A stretch of DNA of 35,465 nucleotides from an uncultured Phycisphaerae bacterium (GCA_938005315.1 CALLOB010000097.1:1-35465), one strand, 5' to 3'. Shown: positions 8,000-17,014, counted from the stretch's first letter. Program-made: numbers and translations. The notes: generated by a model not told the origin, from the sequence alone.

Positions 8000-8401
8000 A
8001 TGAAGCATGCCATCGCCCTTTTTCTGGCTTTGACTCTCAACGCGGTCGCCAACCTGATGATGAAGGTGGGGGCGAGGCGTCTGGGGCCGCAGGGCCTGGA
8101 GTTCCGGGCCGGCGTATGGCCGGTGGCGGCGGACCTGGCCGGCAACTGGGTGCTGGTCCTGGGGCTGGCGCTCTTCGCGGCCAACGTGGTGTTCTACCTG
8201 TACGCGCTTTCGGGCATCCACATCAGCGCCGCCTATCCGATCATGTTCGGCGGGGGGTTCACGATCATCGCGATCGTCGCGTGGGCGGGGCTGGGCGAGC
8301 ACATGTCGGCGGGCCAGTGGGCGGGCGTGGCCCTGATCCTGGCGGGCGTGATCCTGGTGGCCCGGGGGATGAGCTTCGGCGGCCCGGCCGCCGGGGGCTG
8401 A
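8000..8401 (+). CDS. Small EamA/SMR-type membrane transporter
   Basis: This is a 133-residue, four-helix protein of the drug/metabolite transporter superfamily, close in size to EmrE and to the ArnE/ArnF flippase subunits. It begins KHAIALFLALTLNAVANLMMKVGARRLG. The second helix is NWVLVLGLALFAANVVFYLYALS, the third starts ISAAYPIMFGGGFTII, and the last is WAGVALILAGVILVARG. The ATG at 8000 follows GGAG by ten bases. It is convergent, with a 9-base gap, with an ArnC-like glycosyltransferase. That hints at a role in flipping lipid-linked sugars, although drug or polyamine export is equally compatible with the sequence. Confidence 0.85.
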   Translation: MKHAIALFLALTLNAVANLMMKVGARRLGPQGLEFRAGVWPVAADLAGNWVLVLGLALFAANVVFYLYALSGIHISAAYPIMFGGGFTIIAIVAWAGLGEHMSAGQWAGVALILAGVILVARGMSFGGPAAGG

Positions 8402-8410
8402 GTCGAGCGG

Positions 8411-9520
8411 TCACACGGCCTCGCGGGCGGGTTCGCCGGAGCGGACGGTCCGGCCGCAGCGTTCGATGCGGCGGACGCGGTAGGTGGGCCGGCGCTGACT
8501 CTCGAAGTAGGTCCGGGCGATCAGATCGGCGACGACGCCCACGGCCAGCATCTGGGCCCCCATGATCGCCAGCAGCGAGGCCAGCAGCACCAGCACATTG
8601 CGGTTCAGGTGCAGGGGCTCATCCCCGATGATCGCGAAGCGCTGCAGGATGGCCACGGCGAGCACCGCCGCGGCCAGGCCGAAGGCCCAGACCGCCAGCT
8701 TGCCGAAAAAGTACAGCGGCTTGGTCACGTAACCGCCCAGAAACTTCACCGTGACCAGGTCCAGCAGGACGCTGAAGGTGCGTTTCAGGCCGTATTTGGA
8801 CTGCCCCCGCGTGCGCGGACGATGGTGGACGACCATCTCGGTGACCCGGGCCCCTTCCCAGCGGGCCAGGGCGGGCAGAAAGCGGTGCATCTCGCTGTAG
8901 AGGTGCACGTCCCTGAGCACCTCGCGGCGATAGGCCTTGAGCGTGCACCCGTAGTCGTGGATCCGCACGCCGGTGGCGTAGCCGATGATCCAGTTGGCCA
9001 GTCGCGAAGGCAGCCGGCGCGACAGGGCCCGATCCTTGCGGTCGCGGCGCCATCCGCTGACCACGTCATACCCCGGCGGCTCGTCGAGCCGGGCCAGCAG
9101 GGCGGGGATGTCGCGCGGGTCGTTCTGCATGTCGCCGTCCATGGGGACCGCCACCCGCCCGACGGCGTGGTCGAAGCCCGCGGCCATGGCGGCGGTCTGG
9201 CCGAAGTTGCGGCGCAGTTCGATGATCGTGACCCGCGGATGCCCGCCCACCGCCGCCCGCAGTCGCTGGAGGGTGCGGTCGGTGCTGCCGTCGTCGACGA
9301 AGATCACCTCGTAGTCGCAGCCGGCGGCGTCGAGGACCTCGCGGAGCTCGGCCCACAGCGGCTCGACGTTGTCCTCCTCGTTGTGCAGGGGAATGATCAC
9401 CGAGAGCTCGCACCGGGCCTCGACGTCGCTGTCGGCGTCCGCGGCGGCGATGCCGGGGATGGCTCTGATTCGGCCGGTCGTCATGCCGGCAGCATACGCC
9501 CGCCGGCCGGAGACGTCCAT
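8411..9520 (-). CDS. Family 2 glycosyltransferase, ArnC/DPM1-like (polyprenyl-phosphate sugar transferase)
   Basis: It is predicted to transfer a sugar from a nucleotide donor to undecaprenyl or another polyprenyl phosphate at the inner membrane. The GT-A domain begins LSVIIPLHNEEDNVEPL, followed by VIFVDDGSTDRTL and the metal-binding VPMDGDMQNDP. GCTLKAYRREVL and VHHRPRTRGQSKYGLKR are typical of the DPG-synthase-like subfamily. Two C-terminal membrane helices follow (LAVWAFGLAAAVLAVAIL and VLVLLASLLAIMGAQMLAVG). Starts at 9520 and 9484 are both possible and neither has a good ribosome site. It lies 54-90 bases downstream of tadC on the same strand, so it may be read with the pilus operon, but its role need not be pilus-related. 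Confidence 0.9.
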   Translation of the reverse strand: MDVSGRRAYAAGMTTGRIRAIPGIAAADADSDVEARCELSVIIPLHNEEDNVEPLWAELREVLDAAGCDYEVIFVDDGSTDRTLQRLRAAVGGHPRVTIIELRRNFGQTAAMAAGFDHAVGRVAVPMDGDMQNDPRDIPALLARLDEPPGYDVVSGWRRDRKDRALSRRLPSRLANWIIGYATGVRIHDYGCTLKAYRREVLRDVHLYSEMHRFLPALARWEGARVTEMVVHHRPRTRGQSKYGLKRTFSVLLDLVTVKFLGGYVTKPLYFFGKLAVWAFGLAAAVLAVAILQRFAIIGDEPLHLNRNVLVLLASLLAIMGAQMLAVGVVADLIARTYFESQRRPTYRVRRIERCGRTVRSGEPAREAV

Positions 9521-9574
9521 CCCGGCGGGGGGAGCGGTCGAACCCGCCGGTCGGGCGCCGCGCCGGGCGGGGGC

Positions 9575-10528
9575 CTACTTGGACAGCGGGCCTCCCTGGC
9601 CGAGGGTGGCGATGATGCGCAGGGCCGCCGGGCCGACGAGCACTACGAAGATCGAGGGGAAGATGAACAGCACCAGGGGCACCATGAGCTTGACGGTGGT
9701 CTTCTGAGCGCGTTCCTCGGCCTTGAGGCGGCGTTTCTGGCGCAGGGTCTCGGCCTGGGTGCGCAGGGCCTTGGCCACGCTGGTGCCGAATTTCTCGGCC
9801 TGGGTGATCACGGCGACCAGGGCCTTCATCTCCTCGACGCCGCTGCGGCGGGCCATGTTCTCCAGGGCTTCGGCCCGGGGCACGCCCATCTGGGTTTCCA
9901 GGACGGCGATCTGCATCTCCTCGCTGAGTTCCTTGTGGACGTTGCGCATCTCGTCGCTGACCCGCTGGATGCCGGCGTCCAGGCCGAGCCCGGACTCGAC
10001 GGAGACGACCAGCAGGTCGAGGGAGTCCGGCAGGCCGTTGCGGATCTTCTCGGTCCGCTGGCTGACGGCGATCCAGAGCCAGAGGTTGGGGAACATGAAG
10101 CCCACGCCGCCGGCGAAGGCCACCAGACCGAACAGCTTGATCGGCTCGTAGCCGCCCTGCCAGCCGGCCAGCAGGGCCACCAGGGCGAGGAAGAGCCCGA
10201 CGATGGTCTTGCTGGCCAGGAAGTTGCGGACCACCTGTTCGCCGCGCAAGCCGGCGGTGGCGAGCTTGTCGCGGAGGGTGGACATCTCCTGGTCGTTGCG
10301 GGGCATGACCGGCTTGATGGCGTAGGGGGCGACCTTGTCCAGCACCTGGCGGGCGGCGGTGAGGGTACCGTCCTTGCGCTCGCCGGTCTGGTCGGCGGCG
10401 GCGCGTTGACCGCGCATCCGGCGGCGGACGGTTTCCTCCTCGGCGTCTCGGGCTGGCCAGAGGGCATACACGATCAGGCCGACGCTGACCACCACCAGCG
10501 CTCCGATGATCATGATCTCGTCGTTCAT
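9575..10528 (-). CDS. tadC: Tad pilus inner-membrane platform protein TadC-like (T2SS F domain)
   Basis: TadC and TadB form the membrane platform on which the CpaF ATPase drives Flp pilus assembly. This 317-residue protein starts with a membrane helix (IMIIGALVVVSVGLIVYALW). Two middle helices follow (around IVGLFLALVALLAGW and LVAFAGGVGFMFPNLWLW). The T2SF domain contains GLPDSLDLLVVSVESGLGLDAGIQRV and a conserved segment around EEMKALVAVITQAEKFGTS. The C-terminal helix is LMVPLVLFIFPSIFVVLVGPA. The ATG at 10528 has AAGG upstream. It follows tadB by about 40 bases. Confidence 0.9.
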   Translation of the reverse strand: MNDEIMIIGALVVVSVGLIVYALWPARDAEEETVRRRMRGQRAAADQTGERKDGTLTAARQVLDKVAPYAIKPVMPRNDQEMSTLRDKLATAGLRGEQVVRNFLASKTIVGLFLALVALLAGWQGGYEPIKLFGLVAFAGGVGFMFPNLWLWIAVSQRTEKIRNGLPDSLDLLVVSVESGLGLDAGIQRVSDEMRNVHKELSEEMQIAVLETQMGVPRAEALENMARRSGVEEMKALVAVITQAEKFGTSVAKALRTQAETLRQKRRLKAEERAQKTTVKLMVPLVLFIFPSIFVVLVGPAALRIIATLGQGGPLSK

Positions 10529-10571
10529 GGCATCGCACCTTGCAGTCGCGGGGCCCGCCGGGCCCCGGGGT

Positions 10572-11555
10572 TCACACCTTGATGTTCACGATCTTCTTGA
10601 TCATGGCCAGACCCATGAGGTCCATGCCGATGGCCATGCCCAGCAGCATCTTGCCGTTGGGTTCGTGGAGCAGGACGCGGGCGTAGTCGGGATTGACGAC
10701 CAGGCACGCGAAGAAGACGAGCACCGGCAAAGCCAGCAGCACCCAGCCGGAGAGCCGTCCCTCGGCGGTCAGGGCCTGGACCACGCCCAGCAGCTGGATG
10801 CGGTCGCGGATGACCTTGCCGATCTTGTCGAGGATCTCGGCCAGATCGCCGCCCGTCTGGCGCTGGATGAGCACCGCGGTCACGAAGAAGCGGACGTCCA
10901 TCTGGTCGATGCGGTTGGCCATGTTGAGCAGGGCCTCCTCGATCTTGATGCCGAGGTTCTGCTCGTGGAAGACGCGGGCGAACTCGCCGGCGATGGGATC
11001 GGGCATCTGCTCGCTGATCAGCTGGATGGAGCTGGCCAGGGCGTGGCCGGCGCGGAGCGCCTGGCCCATCAGGTCGAACACGTCGGGCAGCTGGTGGACC
11101 AGGGTCTTGATCCGCTTCTTGCGGCGGCGCATGAGCCACAGCAGCGGCAAAGTGGCCACGCCGAGCCCGGAGGCCAGGGCGCTGACCGGGCTCATCTTCA
11201 GCATGAGCATGGCCACGGTGACGCCGGTGCCGGCCAGGACCAGGTTGATCAGCAGCCGGGAGGCCGACCAGTCCAGGTCGGCCTGGTCGAGGATCCGTTG
11301 AAGCCTGGAGACGACCTGCAGGCGGGCGACGAAACTTTCCAGGAAACCGCCCTGCAGCTCGGCCACGCGTTTGCGGAGGAGCATTTCCTTGACCCGCTGC
11401 TCGCGCGTGCCCTTCCTGACTTCGCTGAGCCGCTCGAGGACCTTGCGCTGCCGGGCGGTTCGCAGGTCCATGGCGACCTGGAAGATCCCCCAGGCCAGCA
11501 TCATCGAGCCGGCGACGGGCAGGAGCAGGAACATGATGTTTCCCAACACTGACAT
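10572..11555 (-). CDS. tadB: Tad pilus inner-membrane platform protein TadB-like (T2SS F domain)
   Basis: This is the partner of TadC. A hydrophobic N-terminus (IMFLLLPVAGSMMLAWGIFQV) precedes an Arg/Glu-rich cytoplasmic helix, then the helix pair around LLINLVLAGTGVTVAMLML. The T2SF domain carries HQLPDVFDLMGQALRAGHALASSIQL and RFFVTAVLIQRQTGGDLAEILDKI, characteristic of TadB. C-terminal membrane helices end the protein (GWVLLALPVLVFFACLVV). I take the ATG at 11553-11555; an earlier in-frame ATG at 11609 would add a Pro-rich leader with no similarity. It is 87 bases downstream of cpaF. Confidence 0.9.
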   Translation of the reverse strand: MSVLGNIMFLLLPVAGSMMLAWGIFQVAMDLRTARQRKVLERLSEVRKGTREQRVKEMLLRKRVAELQGGFLESFVARLQVVSRLQRILDQADLDWSASRLLINLVLAGTGVTVAMLMLKMSPVSALASGLGVATLPLLWLMRRRKKRIKTLVHQLPDVFDLMGQALRAGHALASSIQLISEQMPDPIAGEFARVFHEQNLGIKIEEALLNMANRIDQMDVRFFVTAVLIQRQTGGDLAEILDKIGKVIRDRIQLLGVVQALTAEGRLSGWVLLALPVLVFFACLVVNPDYARVLLHEPNGKMLLGMAIGMDLMGLAMIKKIVNIKV

Positions 11556-11642
11556 GGGACACCCCGTCTCGGGTCGGGGGCCCGGCGAAGGCCCCGGTTC
11601 ACAAGGCACGGGCCGCTCCGGCGATCCGGACGGCCCGCCCGG

Positions 11643-13130
11643 TCAGTCCTCTCGGTCGCTCACCAGCACCTGGCGCTCGAAGAATGACGGATCCAGGTCG
11701 CAGCCGGCGGCGGCGAGCCGGTCCATGAACGTGGGCCTCAGCCCGGTGGCCACGATGCGGCCCCAGGCCTTGCCCTGGGAATCGATGCCCATCTGTTCGA
11801 ACGCGAAGATGTCCTGCATGGTGACAACGTCGCCCTCCATGCCGGTGACCTCGGTCACGCTGACGATCTTCCGCGGCCCTCCGGTGAGCCGCTGGGCCTG
11901 CACGATCAGGTCGATGGCCGAGGCGAACTGCTGGCGAATGGCCCGCACCGGCAGCTCGAAGCCGGACATCATCACCATGGTCTCGACGCGCTGCACGGTG
12001 TCGCGCGTGCTGTTGGCGTGGAGGGTGGTCAGCGAGCCGGAGTGGCCGGTGTTCATGGCCTGGAGCATGTCCAGGGTCTCGGCCCCGCGGCACTCGCCGA
12101 CGACGATGCGGTCCGGCCGCATGCGCAGGCTGTTGATCAGCAGGTCGCGGATGGTGATCTGCCCCTTGCCCTCGATGTTGGCCGGCCGGGTCTCCAGCCG
12201 CACCACGTGGGGCTGCCGGAGCCGCAGCTCGGCCGCGTCCTCGATGGTCACGATGCGCTCGTTGGGCGGGATGAACGACGACATGTTGTTCAGCAGCGTC
12301 GTCTTGCCCGACCCGGTGCCGCCGATGATCAGGATGTTGAGGTGGGCCACCACGCAGGCCTCGAGGAACTTGACCATCTGCGGGGCGCAGGACTTGAAGG
12401 CCACGTAGTCGTCCCAGGTGATCGGGTCCTTGCCGAAGCGCCGGATGGAGACGCTCGGGCCGTCGATCGCCAGGGGCGGGATGATGGCGTTGAAGCGCGA
12501 GCCGTCCTTGAGGCGCGCGTCCACCATCGGGCAGATCTCGTCGCAGCGGCGGCCCACGGCGCTGACGATCTTGTCGATGACGTGCAGCAGGTGCTCGTTG
12601 TCGCGGAAGGTGACGTTGGTGAGCTCGAGCTTGCCCTTGCGCTCCACATACACGTGCTTGGGGCCGTTGATCAGGATGTCGCTCACGGTGGGGTCGGCGA
12701 GAATGACCTCCAGGGGGCCCAGGCCGAAGGTCTCGTCCAGCACCTCCTTGACCAGCTTCTGCCGCTCGGCGTGGTTCAGCAGGGTGTTTTCCTGCTCGCA
12801 GAGCGCGAGAATGATCTCGCCCACCTGCTCGCGGATCCCGGGATCGTCGCCCTTCATGGCGTTCAGGTCGAGCTGCTCGACCAGCTTGCGGTGGATCCGC
12901 GTCTTGAGGGCGTAGTACTTCTCCATTTTGTCGTCGTCGCCGGCGACGCGGCGGCGGTCGGCCTCGCGCGGCGCGGCGGCCGGCCGGGCGTCGGCCCGGA
13001 CCGGCGGCTCGGGGGGCGCGGCGGCGGTGGTCGCGGTCGCGTTGTTCTCCTCGGGAGGCCGCGGGGTCAGGACCGGCTTGCCCGGCCTGGGCGCTCCCGG
13101 ACCGATGGGTGTCTTGGCTCGTCCGAACAT
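11643..13130 (-). CDS. cpaF: Tad pilus assembly ATPase CpaF/TadA
   Basis: This secretion ATPase of the VirB11/PulE type powers Flp pilus extension. The 495 residues start with a Pro/Ala-rich disordered region (1-65). An N-terminal domain follows, with FGLGPLEVILADPTVSDILING and the VDARLKDGSRFNAIIPPLA signature. The ATPase core has Walker A GGTGSGKT (270-277), an Asp-box/IEDAAELRL region, Walker B RIVVGECRGAE (341-351) and the His-box segment TGHSGSLTTLHANS. All catalytic motifs are intact. A C-terminal extension after ITEVTGMEGDV-like residues is normal for CpaF. It lies between cpaE and tadB, as expected for a Tad operon. Confidence 0.96.
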   Translation of the reverse strand: MFGRAKTPIGPGAPRPGKPVLTPRPPEENNATATTAAAPPEPPVRADARPAAAPREADRRRVAGDDDKMEKYYALKTRIHRKLVEQLDLNAMKGDDPGIREQVGEIILALCEQENTLLNHAERQKLVKEVLDETFGLGPLEVILADPTVSDILINGPKHVYVERKGKLELTNVTFRDNEHLLHVIDKIVSAVGRRCDEICPMVDARLKDGSRFNAIIPPLAIDGPSVSIRRFGKDPITWDDYVAFKSCAPQMVKFLEACVVAHLNILIIGGTGSGKTTLLNNMSSFIPPNERIVTIEDAAELRLRQPHVVRLETRPANIEGKGQITIRDLLINSLRMRPDRIVVGECRGAETLDMLQAMNTGHSGSLTTLHANSTRDTVQRVETMVMMSGFELPVRAIRQQFASAIDLIVQAQRLTGGPRKIVSVTEVTGMEGDVVTMQDIFAFEQMGIDSQGKAWGRIVATGLRPTFMDRLAAAGCDLDPSFFERQVLVSDRED

Positions 13131-13209
13131 GGTTTACCCCGTCTTTTCCGGCTTCCCTGCCCGGACCCCGGCGGCTCGCGCCTCCATCGCGCGGCCACCC
13201 GCGGCGCGA

Positions 13210-14424
13210 TCACGACGCGCCGCTGAAGATCTTGCTCAGCAGCCCCCCGCCGCTCTTGCCGGCCGCGGCGGATGCGGGCCCTTTGCCGGCCTCGCCGCCG
13301 TCGCCTGCAGCGATCGACTCGGCCAGCTCCCGGATGGCCAGCCGGGCCCTGGACTTCGGCGCGCTCTCGATCAGCGGAACGCCCATGTTCACGGACGTGC
13401 TGACCGACTTCCAGTCGTCCGGGATCTGGTGGGCGATCTTGCGCTCCACCGTGGCCTCCACGTGGTCCACCGCCAGGTGCGAGGACTCCAGCCCGACGCG
13501 GTTGCACACCAGCCGGAAGCGCTGCAGGTTGTAGCCTCCCTCGCGCAGCTCCTCGAGCATGCGGTGCAGGTTGCGGACACTGGGCACCAGCAGCTGCAGC
13601 ACCAGCAGGTTGACGTCCGCCAGATCCAGTACCGCCAGCCCGCCGGAGTCGTAGCGGCTCGGGCCGTCGCAGATCACGTATTCGTACATCTGCTGCAGGG
13701 CCCCCAGCACGCTGACGCAGTGGGCGGCGGTGATCTGGTCGGCCTGGGCGAACTGGTTGGGCCGGGCCAGCAGGTGCACCCCGCTGGCGTGCTTGACCAT
13801 GGCCTTCTCGATGACCGCGGCGTCCAGCTGCTCGGGCGTCTCGCAGAGATCGGCGATGGTGTAATCGGCCTGGAGGTCGAGCATCGTTCCCTGCTGTCCA
13901 TAGCGGAAATCCAGGTCCACCAGGGCCACCGGCCGCTTGCGGGCCATGCTGGCCAGCTCGGTCGCGAGATTGGTCGCCACCACCGAGGCTCCCACCCCGC
14001 CCATGGTGCCCACGATGGAGACCAGGGTTCCGACCTCCACCGCTTCGCTGGCGTGGCTGAGGGCCTTCTCGACGGCTTCGGCCAGCAGCTGGCGGTCCAG
14101 GGGTTTGGTGAGGAACTCGCGGATGCCGGCCCGCATGGCCGTCAGGATGTGGCGGCCGTCGGTGCTGGAAGAGACCACGAACACGGCCAGGGCGGGGTTG
14201 TCCGAGGCGATCCTGGCGGCCACCGGAAGAACGGCCTCGGGCACGGGATCGAGATGGACCAGCAGGATGTCGCAGGGGAGCTGACGGACGGCCTGTTCGA
14301 TCAGGGCCGGCTCGTTGACCTCGGCGGCGATCTGCACCCCCGGCAGGGCCAGCAGGTGGCTGCGCAGCGGGGCCGAGAACTCCTCCTCGGCGTTGAACAC
14401 GATGACGCGAACCGAACGTCTCAT
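13210..14424 (-). CDS. cpaE: Tad pilus localisation protein CpaE/TadZ with degenerate P-loop
   Basis: CpaE/TadZ proteins place the pilus machine in the cell. The N-terminal 125 residues are a receiver-like domain (RVIVFNAEEEF, ILLVHLDP with Asp59, VVSSSTDGRHILTAMRAGIREFLTKPL). From about 134 a MinD/ParA-like domain follows. Its P-loop reads TMGGVGAS at 140-147: both lysines of the deviant Walker A motif (KGGxGKT) are replaced, by Met141 and Ala146. ALVDLDFRYGQQ and VICDGPSRYD correspond to later ParA-type motifs. The C-terminal 35 residues are Gly/Ala/Ser-rich and flexible. TadZ proteins are known as atypical ATPases, so this one may bind nucleotide weakly or not at all. It is placed between tadG and cpaF after a 243-base gap containing a strong hairpin. 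Confidence 0.92.
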   Translation of the reverse strand: MRRSVRVIVFNAEEEFSAPLRSHLLALPGVQIAAEVNEPALIEQAVRQLPCDILLVHLDPVPEAVLPVAARIASDNPALAVFVVSSSTDGRHILTAMRAGIREFLTKPLDRQLLAEAVEKALSHASEAVEVGTLVSIVGTMGGVGASVVATNLATELASMARKRPVALVDLDFRYGQQGTMLDLQADYTIADLCETPEQLDAAVIEKAMVKHASGVHLLARPNQFAQADQITAAHCVSVLGALQQMYEYVICDGPSRYDSGGLAVLDLADVNLLVLQLLVPSVRNLHRMLEELREGGYNLQRFRLVCNRVGLESSHLAVDHVEATVERKIAHQIPDDWKSVSTSVNMGVPLIESAPKSRARLAIRELAESIAAGDGGEAGKGPASAAAGKSGGGLLSKIFSGAS

Positions 14425-14589
14425 GGCATTCCCGAGCGACGCCCCCGGTCTTTTCGGCCGGCGGGGGCGTCGGCGCGCGTCGGAGACCGGACACCCGTCC
14501 AGCGGCGTGCCGGTCCGACGGCCTGCTTCCGCCCTGCCATGAGTCCTGCCGTGCCCCTTCGCTTCAGCCCGTCAGCAGGACCCCGATCG

Positions 14590-14636
14590 TCCCGCGTGGC
14601 CGGCCGCCGGTGGAGCGGCGGCCGGCCCGCGCGGGA
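14590..14636 (-). other. Very strong GC hairpin in the tadG-cpaE gap
   Basis: A 12-bp perfect stem (14598-14609 with 14616-14627, 6-base loop) is extended, after a small internal mismatch, by 7 more pairs (14590-14596 with 14630-14636). No T-run follows on the minus strand. It lies 30 bases downstream of the tadG stop inside the Tad gene cluster and could protect the 3' end of an upstream processed mRNA or reduce read-through into cpaE. Confidence 0.55.
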
Positions 14637-14667
14637 CGCATGTCCGTCCTTACGGTTCCGTCGCCGG

Positions 14668-16887
14668 TCACTGGATCAGAATGACCGGCCGCTTGCCGCC
14701 CAGGGCCCGGAAGATGCTTTCCAGCTGGGCCCGGTAGCTGGCGATCGATCCCTCGGCGTGGAACCATTCGCCCCGGCCGATTTCCGCGACCGTCTGCATC
14801 AGTTCCTGGTCCGCAGAGTAGCCCACGCTGACCGTATGGATCTGGATGCCCAGCGCGGCGGCATCCCGGGCGGCCTGCTCGGTGTCGACCCGGGCCTGGG
14901 CCTCGTCGTACGTCGGGTTGACGCGCGTCTGGTTGGCGTTCCCGTCGGTCAGCAGGATCATGACCTTGGCCGCCTCCCGGCGTGCGCCGTGGTCATAGGC
15001 CATTAGCACCGCGCGGCCCTTGTCGATGCCCTGGGCGATGTTGGTATAGCTGGTCCACATGCCCGCCTGGAGCTTGTCGACCTTGCTGCGGACGGCCTCG
15101 AAGTCCTCCACCAGCCAGGACATGTTGGCGGGCTTGTCCGACGGGCCGTATCCGTAGGTCCCGTAGCTGGCCATTCCGACCCGGTCGTCGCCATCCAGCT
15201 CCTCGACGACGTCGATGCAGAGCTTGGTGGCCTCGGCGACCGCGCCCATCGGCTGGGTCGGTGCCCCGGCCAGGCCCGGCGACACGCTGTCGCCGACCTG
15301 CTTCTCCTGGAGGTAATCCACCCAGGTCTTCAGGCCGAAGCGGTAGCGCAGCCCGGGATCGCCGTAGTAACCCGTATCGGGGTTGTACCGGCACATGCTC
15401 GAGCCGCTGTTGATCACGTAGTCGATGAAGTTGTCCCAGCTGCCGCCGACCTTCTTGGAGAAGGTGGCCGGATTGCTGGTCGCCGAGGGGTACGGAATCA
15501 GGGGCTCGAGCTCGCCGGCGTCGATCTTGTCGTCGCCGTTGCCGCCGGCCTGCCCGCCGGGTTTGCCGCTCTTCCAGCGGTCCAGCCCCAGCGCGACTCT
15601 CACCCGACGCTTGTAGGCCGCGGTGTCGCTGTCATAGGCCGAGCTGTTGATGACGTTCATTTCTGAAGAGACGTACTGCCCGTAGCCCTTCTGGAGCAGC
15701 GTCTGGCTGGCGAAGGCGGAGGTCAGCGTCCAGGCCGAGCCCTTGGGCAGGCGCACCAGACCGGGATCCGAGGCGAAATTCCAGCCCGGTCCGGTGGTGG
15801 CCGTGCCCCAGGTGTTCATGTTGCCCAGCAGCGGTCCCGGCGCGAGGTTGTACTGCACCGACGTGTCCTTCAGGCCGCCGGCCTTGGTGGCCACGCCCAG
15901 ACTCAGGGCCTGCAGGCTGTTGTTGGGAACGGAGAAGCTGAACCACTCGGTCTGGACGGTGCCGCCCGCGCCGAGGGAGGTCTGGTCGAACTTCAGGCCC
16001 GACACACCGGTGGTCGGGTCCAGGCCGATCGAGACCGGGTATCCGCCGCCGCTGGCGGCGGTGGCCTGGGCCATGGCCTGGGCGTCGGCCGGCAGTCCGA
16101 AGGTCACATGGCTCAGCGCGGGGGTGCCCGACTGGCCGTCGCTGGTGAGGTTGATCGTGATCCGGGACGTGCCGTCGCCGTTGTCCATCACCGACACGCT
16201 GGAGGTGAATCCGATGGAGTCGGTCTTGGGCGACAGGGCCAGATCCACGTCCTTGAGATGCCGCCAGACCTCGTAATTGTCGATCTCGGTCAGCTTGTAG
16301 GACCTCAGCGAGCTGTCGTCGTTGTGCGACGCCGAGAGGTCCAGCACGAAGACGATGTCGCGGGGCACCAGCACGGCGGTGGCCTGGGCGGCGATGTCGG
16401 TGCTGGAGATGCCGAAGATGTTGGCGAAGAACAGCGGCACCGCCCCGCTGGGCGAGCCGTCCGTCCGTCGGGCGCGGACCCGGACCGCGTTGGGGAAGGT
16501 CTCCGTCTCGGTGAAGTCGTACTTCCCGGTGGCCGGGTTGATCGCCGCCCGCCCGAAGACCACGTCGGAGGTGTCCAGCTGCACCCCGGCGGTCAGCACG
16601 GTGTTGCGGTTGGCGAAGTCCGCCGCCAGGGCCCGGGCGTTGGACAGAGCGTCGCCTTGGCTGTAGTCCCCCAGCGCCGAGGCCGCCGCCAGGGCGGCCG
16701 CGTCCGCGGCCCGTTGCAGCTCGGTACGGGCGTTGTACATCATGCTGACGTCGATGGCCAACGCCGAGAATCCCATCAGAGCCGTCATCGCGATCGCCAC
16801 CTGGACGACGACCGCCCCGCGCCGCCGGGCGCGCCGCGCGCCTGCCTCCACTCGACGCCGCTTCCTGACCTGCATGTGCTTCTTCAT
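14668..16887 (-). CDS. tadG: TadG-like pilus protein with split von Willebrand A domain
   Basis: This is a pilus-associated exported or membrane-anchored protein. The ATG at 16885-16887 has GGAGGG four bases upstream and gives 739 residues. After an Arg-rich start, residues about 24-46 are a membrane helix (VVVQVAIAMTALMGFSALAIDV), followed by the RTELQRAADAAALAAASAL helix typical of TadG/TadE-type N-termini. A VWA fold begins with DIVFVLDLSAS, in which Asp183, Ser185 and Ser187 match the metal-ion site DxSxS. The rest of the VWA fold appears only near the C-terminus (VMILLTDGNANQTR, then ALGIQIHTVSVGYSADQELM). In between lie about 380 residues of beta-rich sequence with an EF-hand-like acidic loop, GNGDDKIDAGEL, near residue 450. 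The long insertion could be an adhesive domain. Confidence 0.9.
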   Translation of the reverse strand: MKKHMQVRKRRRVEAGARRARRRGAVVVQVAIAMTALMGFSALAIDVSMMYNARTELQRAADAAALAAASALGDYSQGDALSNARALAADFANRNTVLTAGVQLDTSDVVFGRAAINPATGKYDFTETETFPNAVRVRARRTDGSPSGAVPLFFANIFGISSTDIAAQATAVLVPRDIVFVLDLSASHNDDSSLRSYKLTEIDNYEVWRHLKDVDLALSPKTDSIGFTSSVSVMDNGDGTSRITINLTSDGQSGTPALSHVTFGLPADAQAMAQATAASGGGYPVSIGLDPTTGVSGLKFDQTSLGAGGTVQTEWFSFSVPNNSLQALSLGVATKAGGLKDTSVQYNLAPGPLLGNMNTWGTATTGPGWNFASDPGLVRLPKGSAWTLTSAFASQTLLQKGYGQYVSSEMNVINSSAYDSDTAAYKRRVRVALGLDRWKSGKPGGQAGGNGDDKIDAGELEPLIPYPSATSNPATFSKKVGGSWDNFIDYVINSGSSMCRYNPDTGYYGDPGLRYRFGLKTWVDYLQEKQVGDSVSPGLAGAPTQPMGAVAEATKLCIDVVEELDGDDRVGMASYGTYGYGPSDKPANMSWLVEDFEAVRSKVDKLQAGMWTSYTNIAQGIDKGRAVLMAYDHGARREAAKVMILLTDGNANQTRVNPTYDEAQARVDTEQAARDAAALGIQIHTVSVGYSADQELMQTVAEIGRGEWFHAEGSIASYRAQLESIFRALGGKRPVILIQ

Positions 16888-17014
16888 TTCACCCTCCGGT
16901 TCTCTCCCGAGATCCTCTCTGTCCGGATGGCTCTCCGGACCACCCTTTTCCCGCATGTCTCCCATATCGTGCGGCCCGGCCGGCTTGGCGCCGCCGCGGG
17001 CCGGTCTCTCACTT

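Noticed and set aside
8609-10582. Long plus-strand frame opposite the glycosyltransferase and tadC
   Set aside because: It is rich in Gly, His, Asp and Leu with no domain and overlaps two well-identified minus-strand genes.
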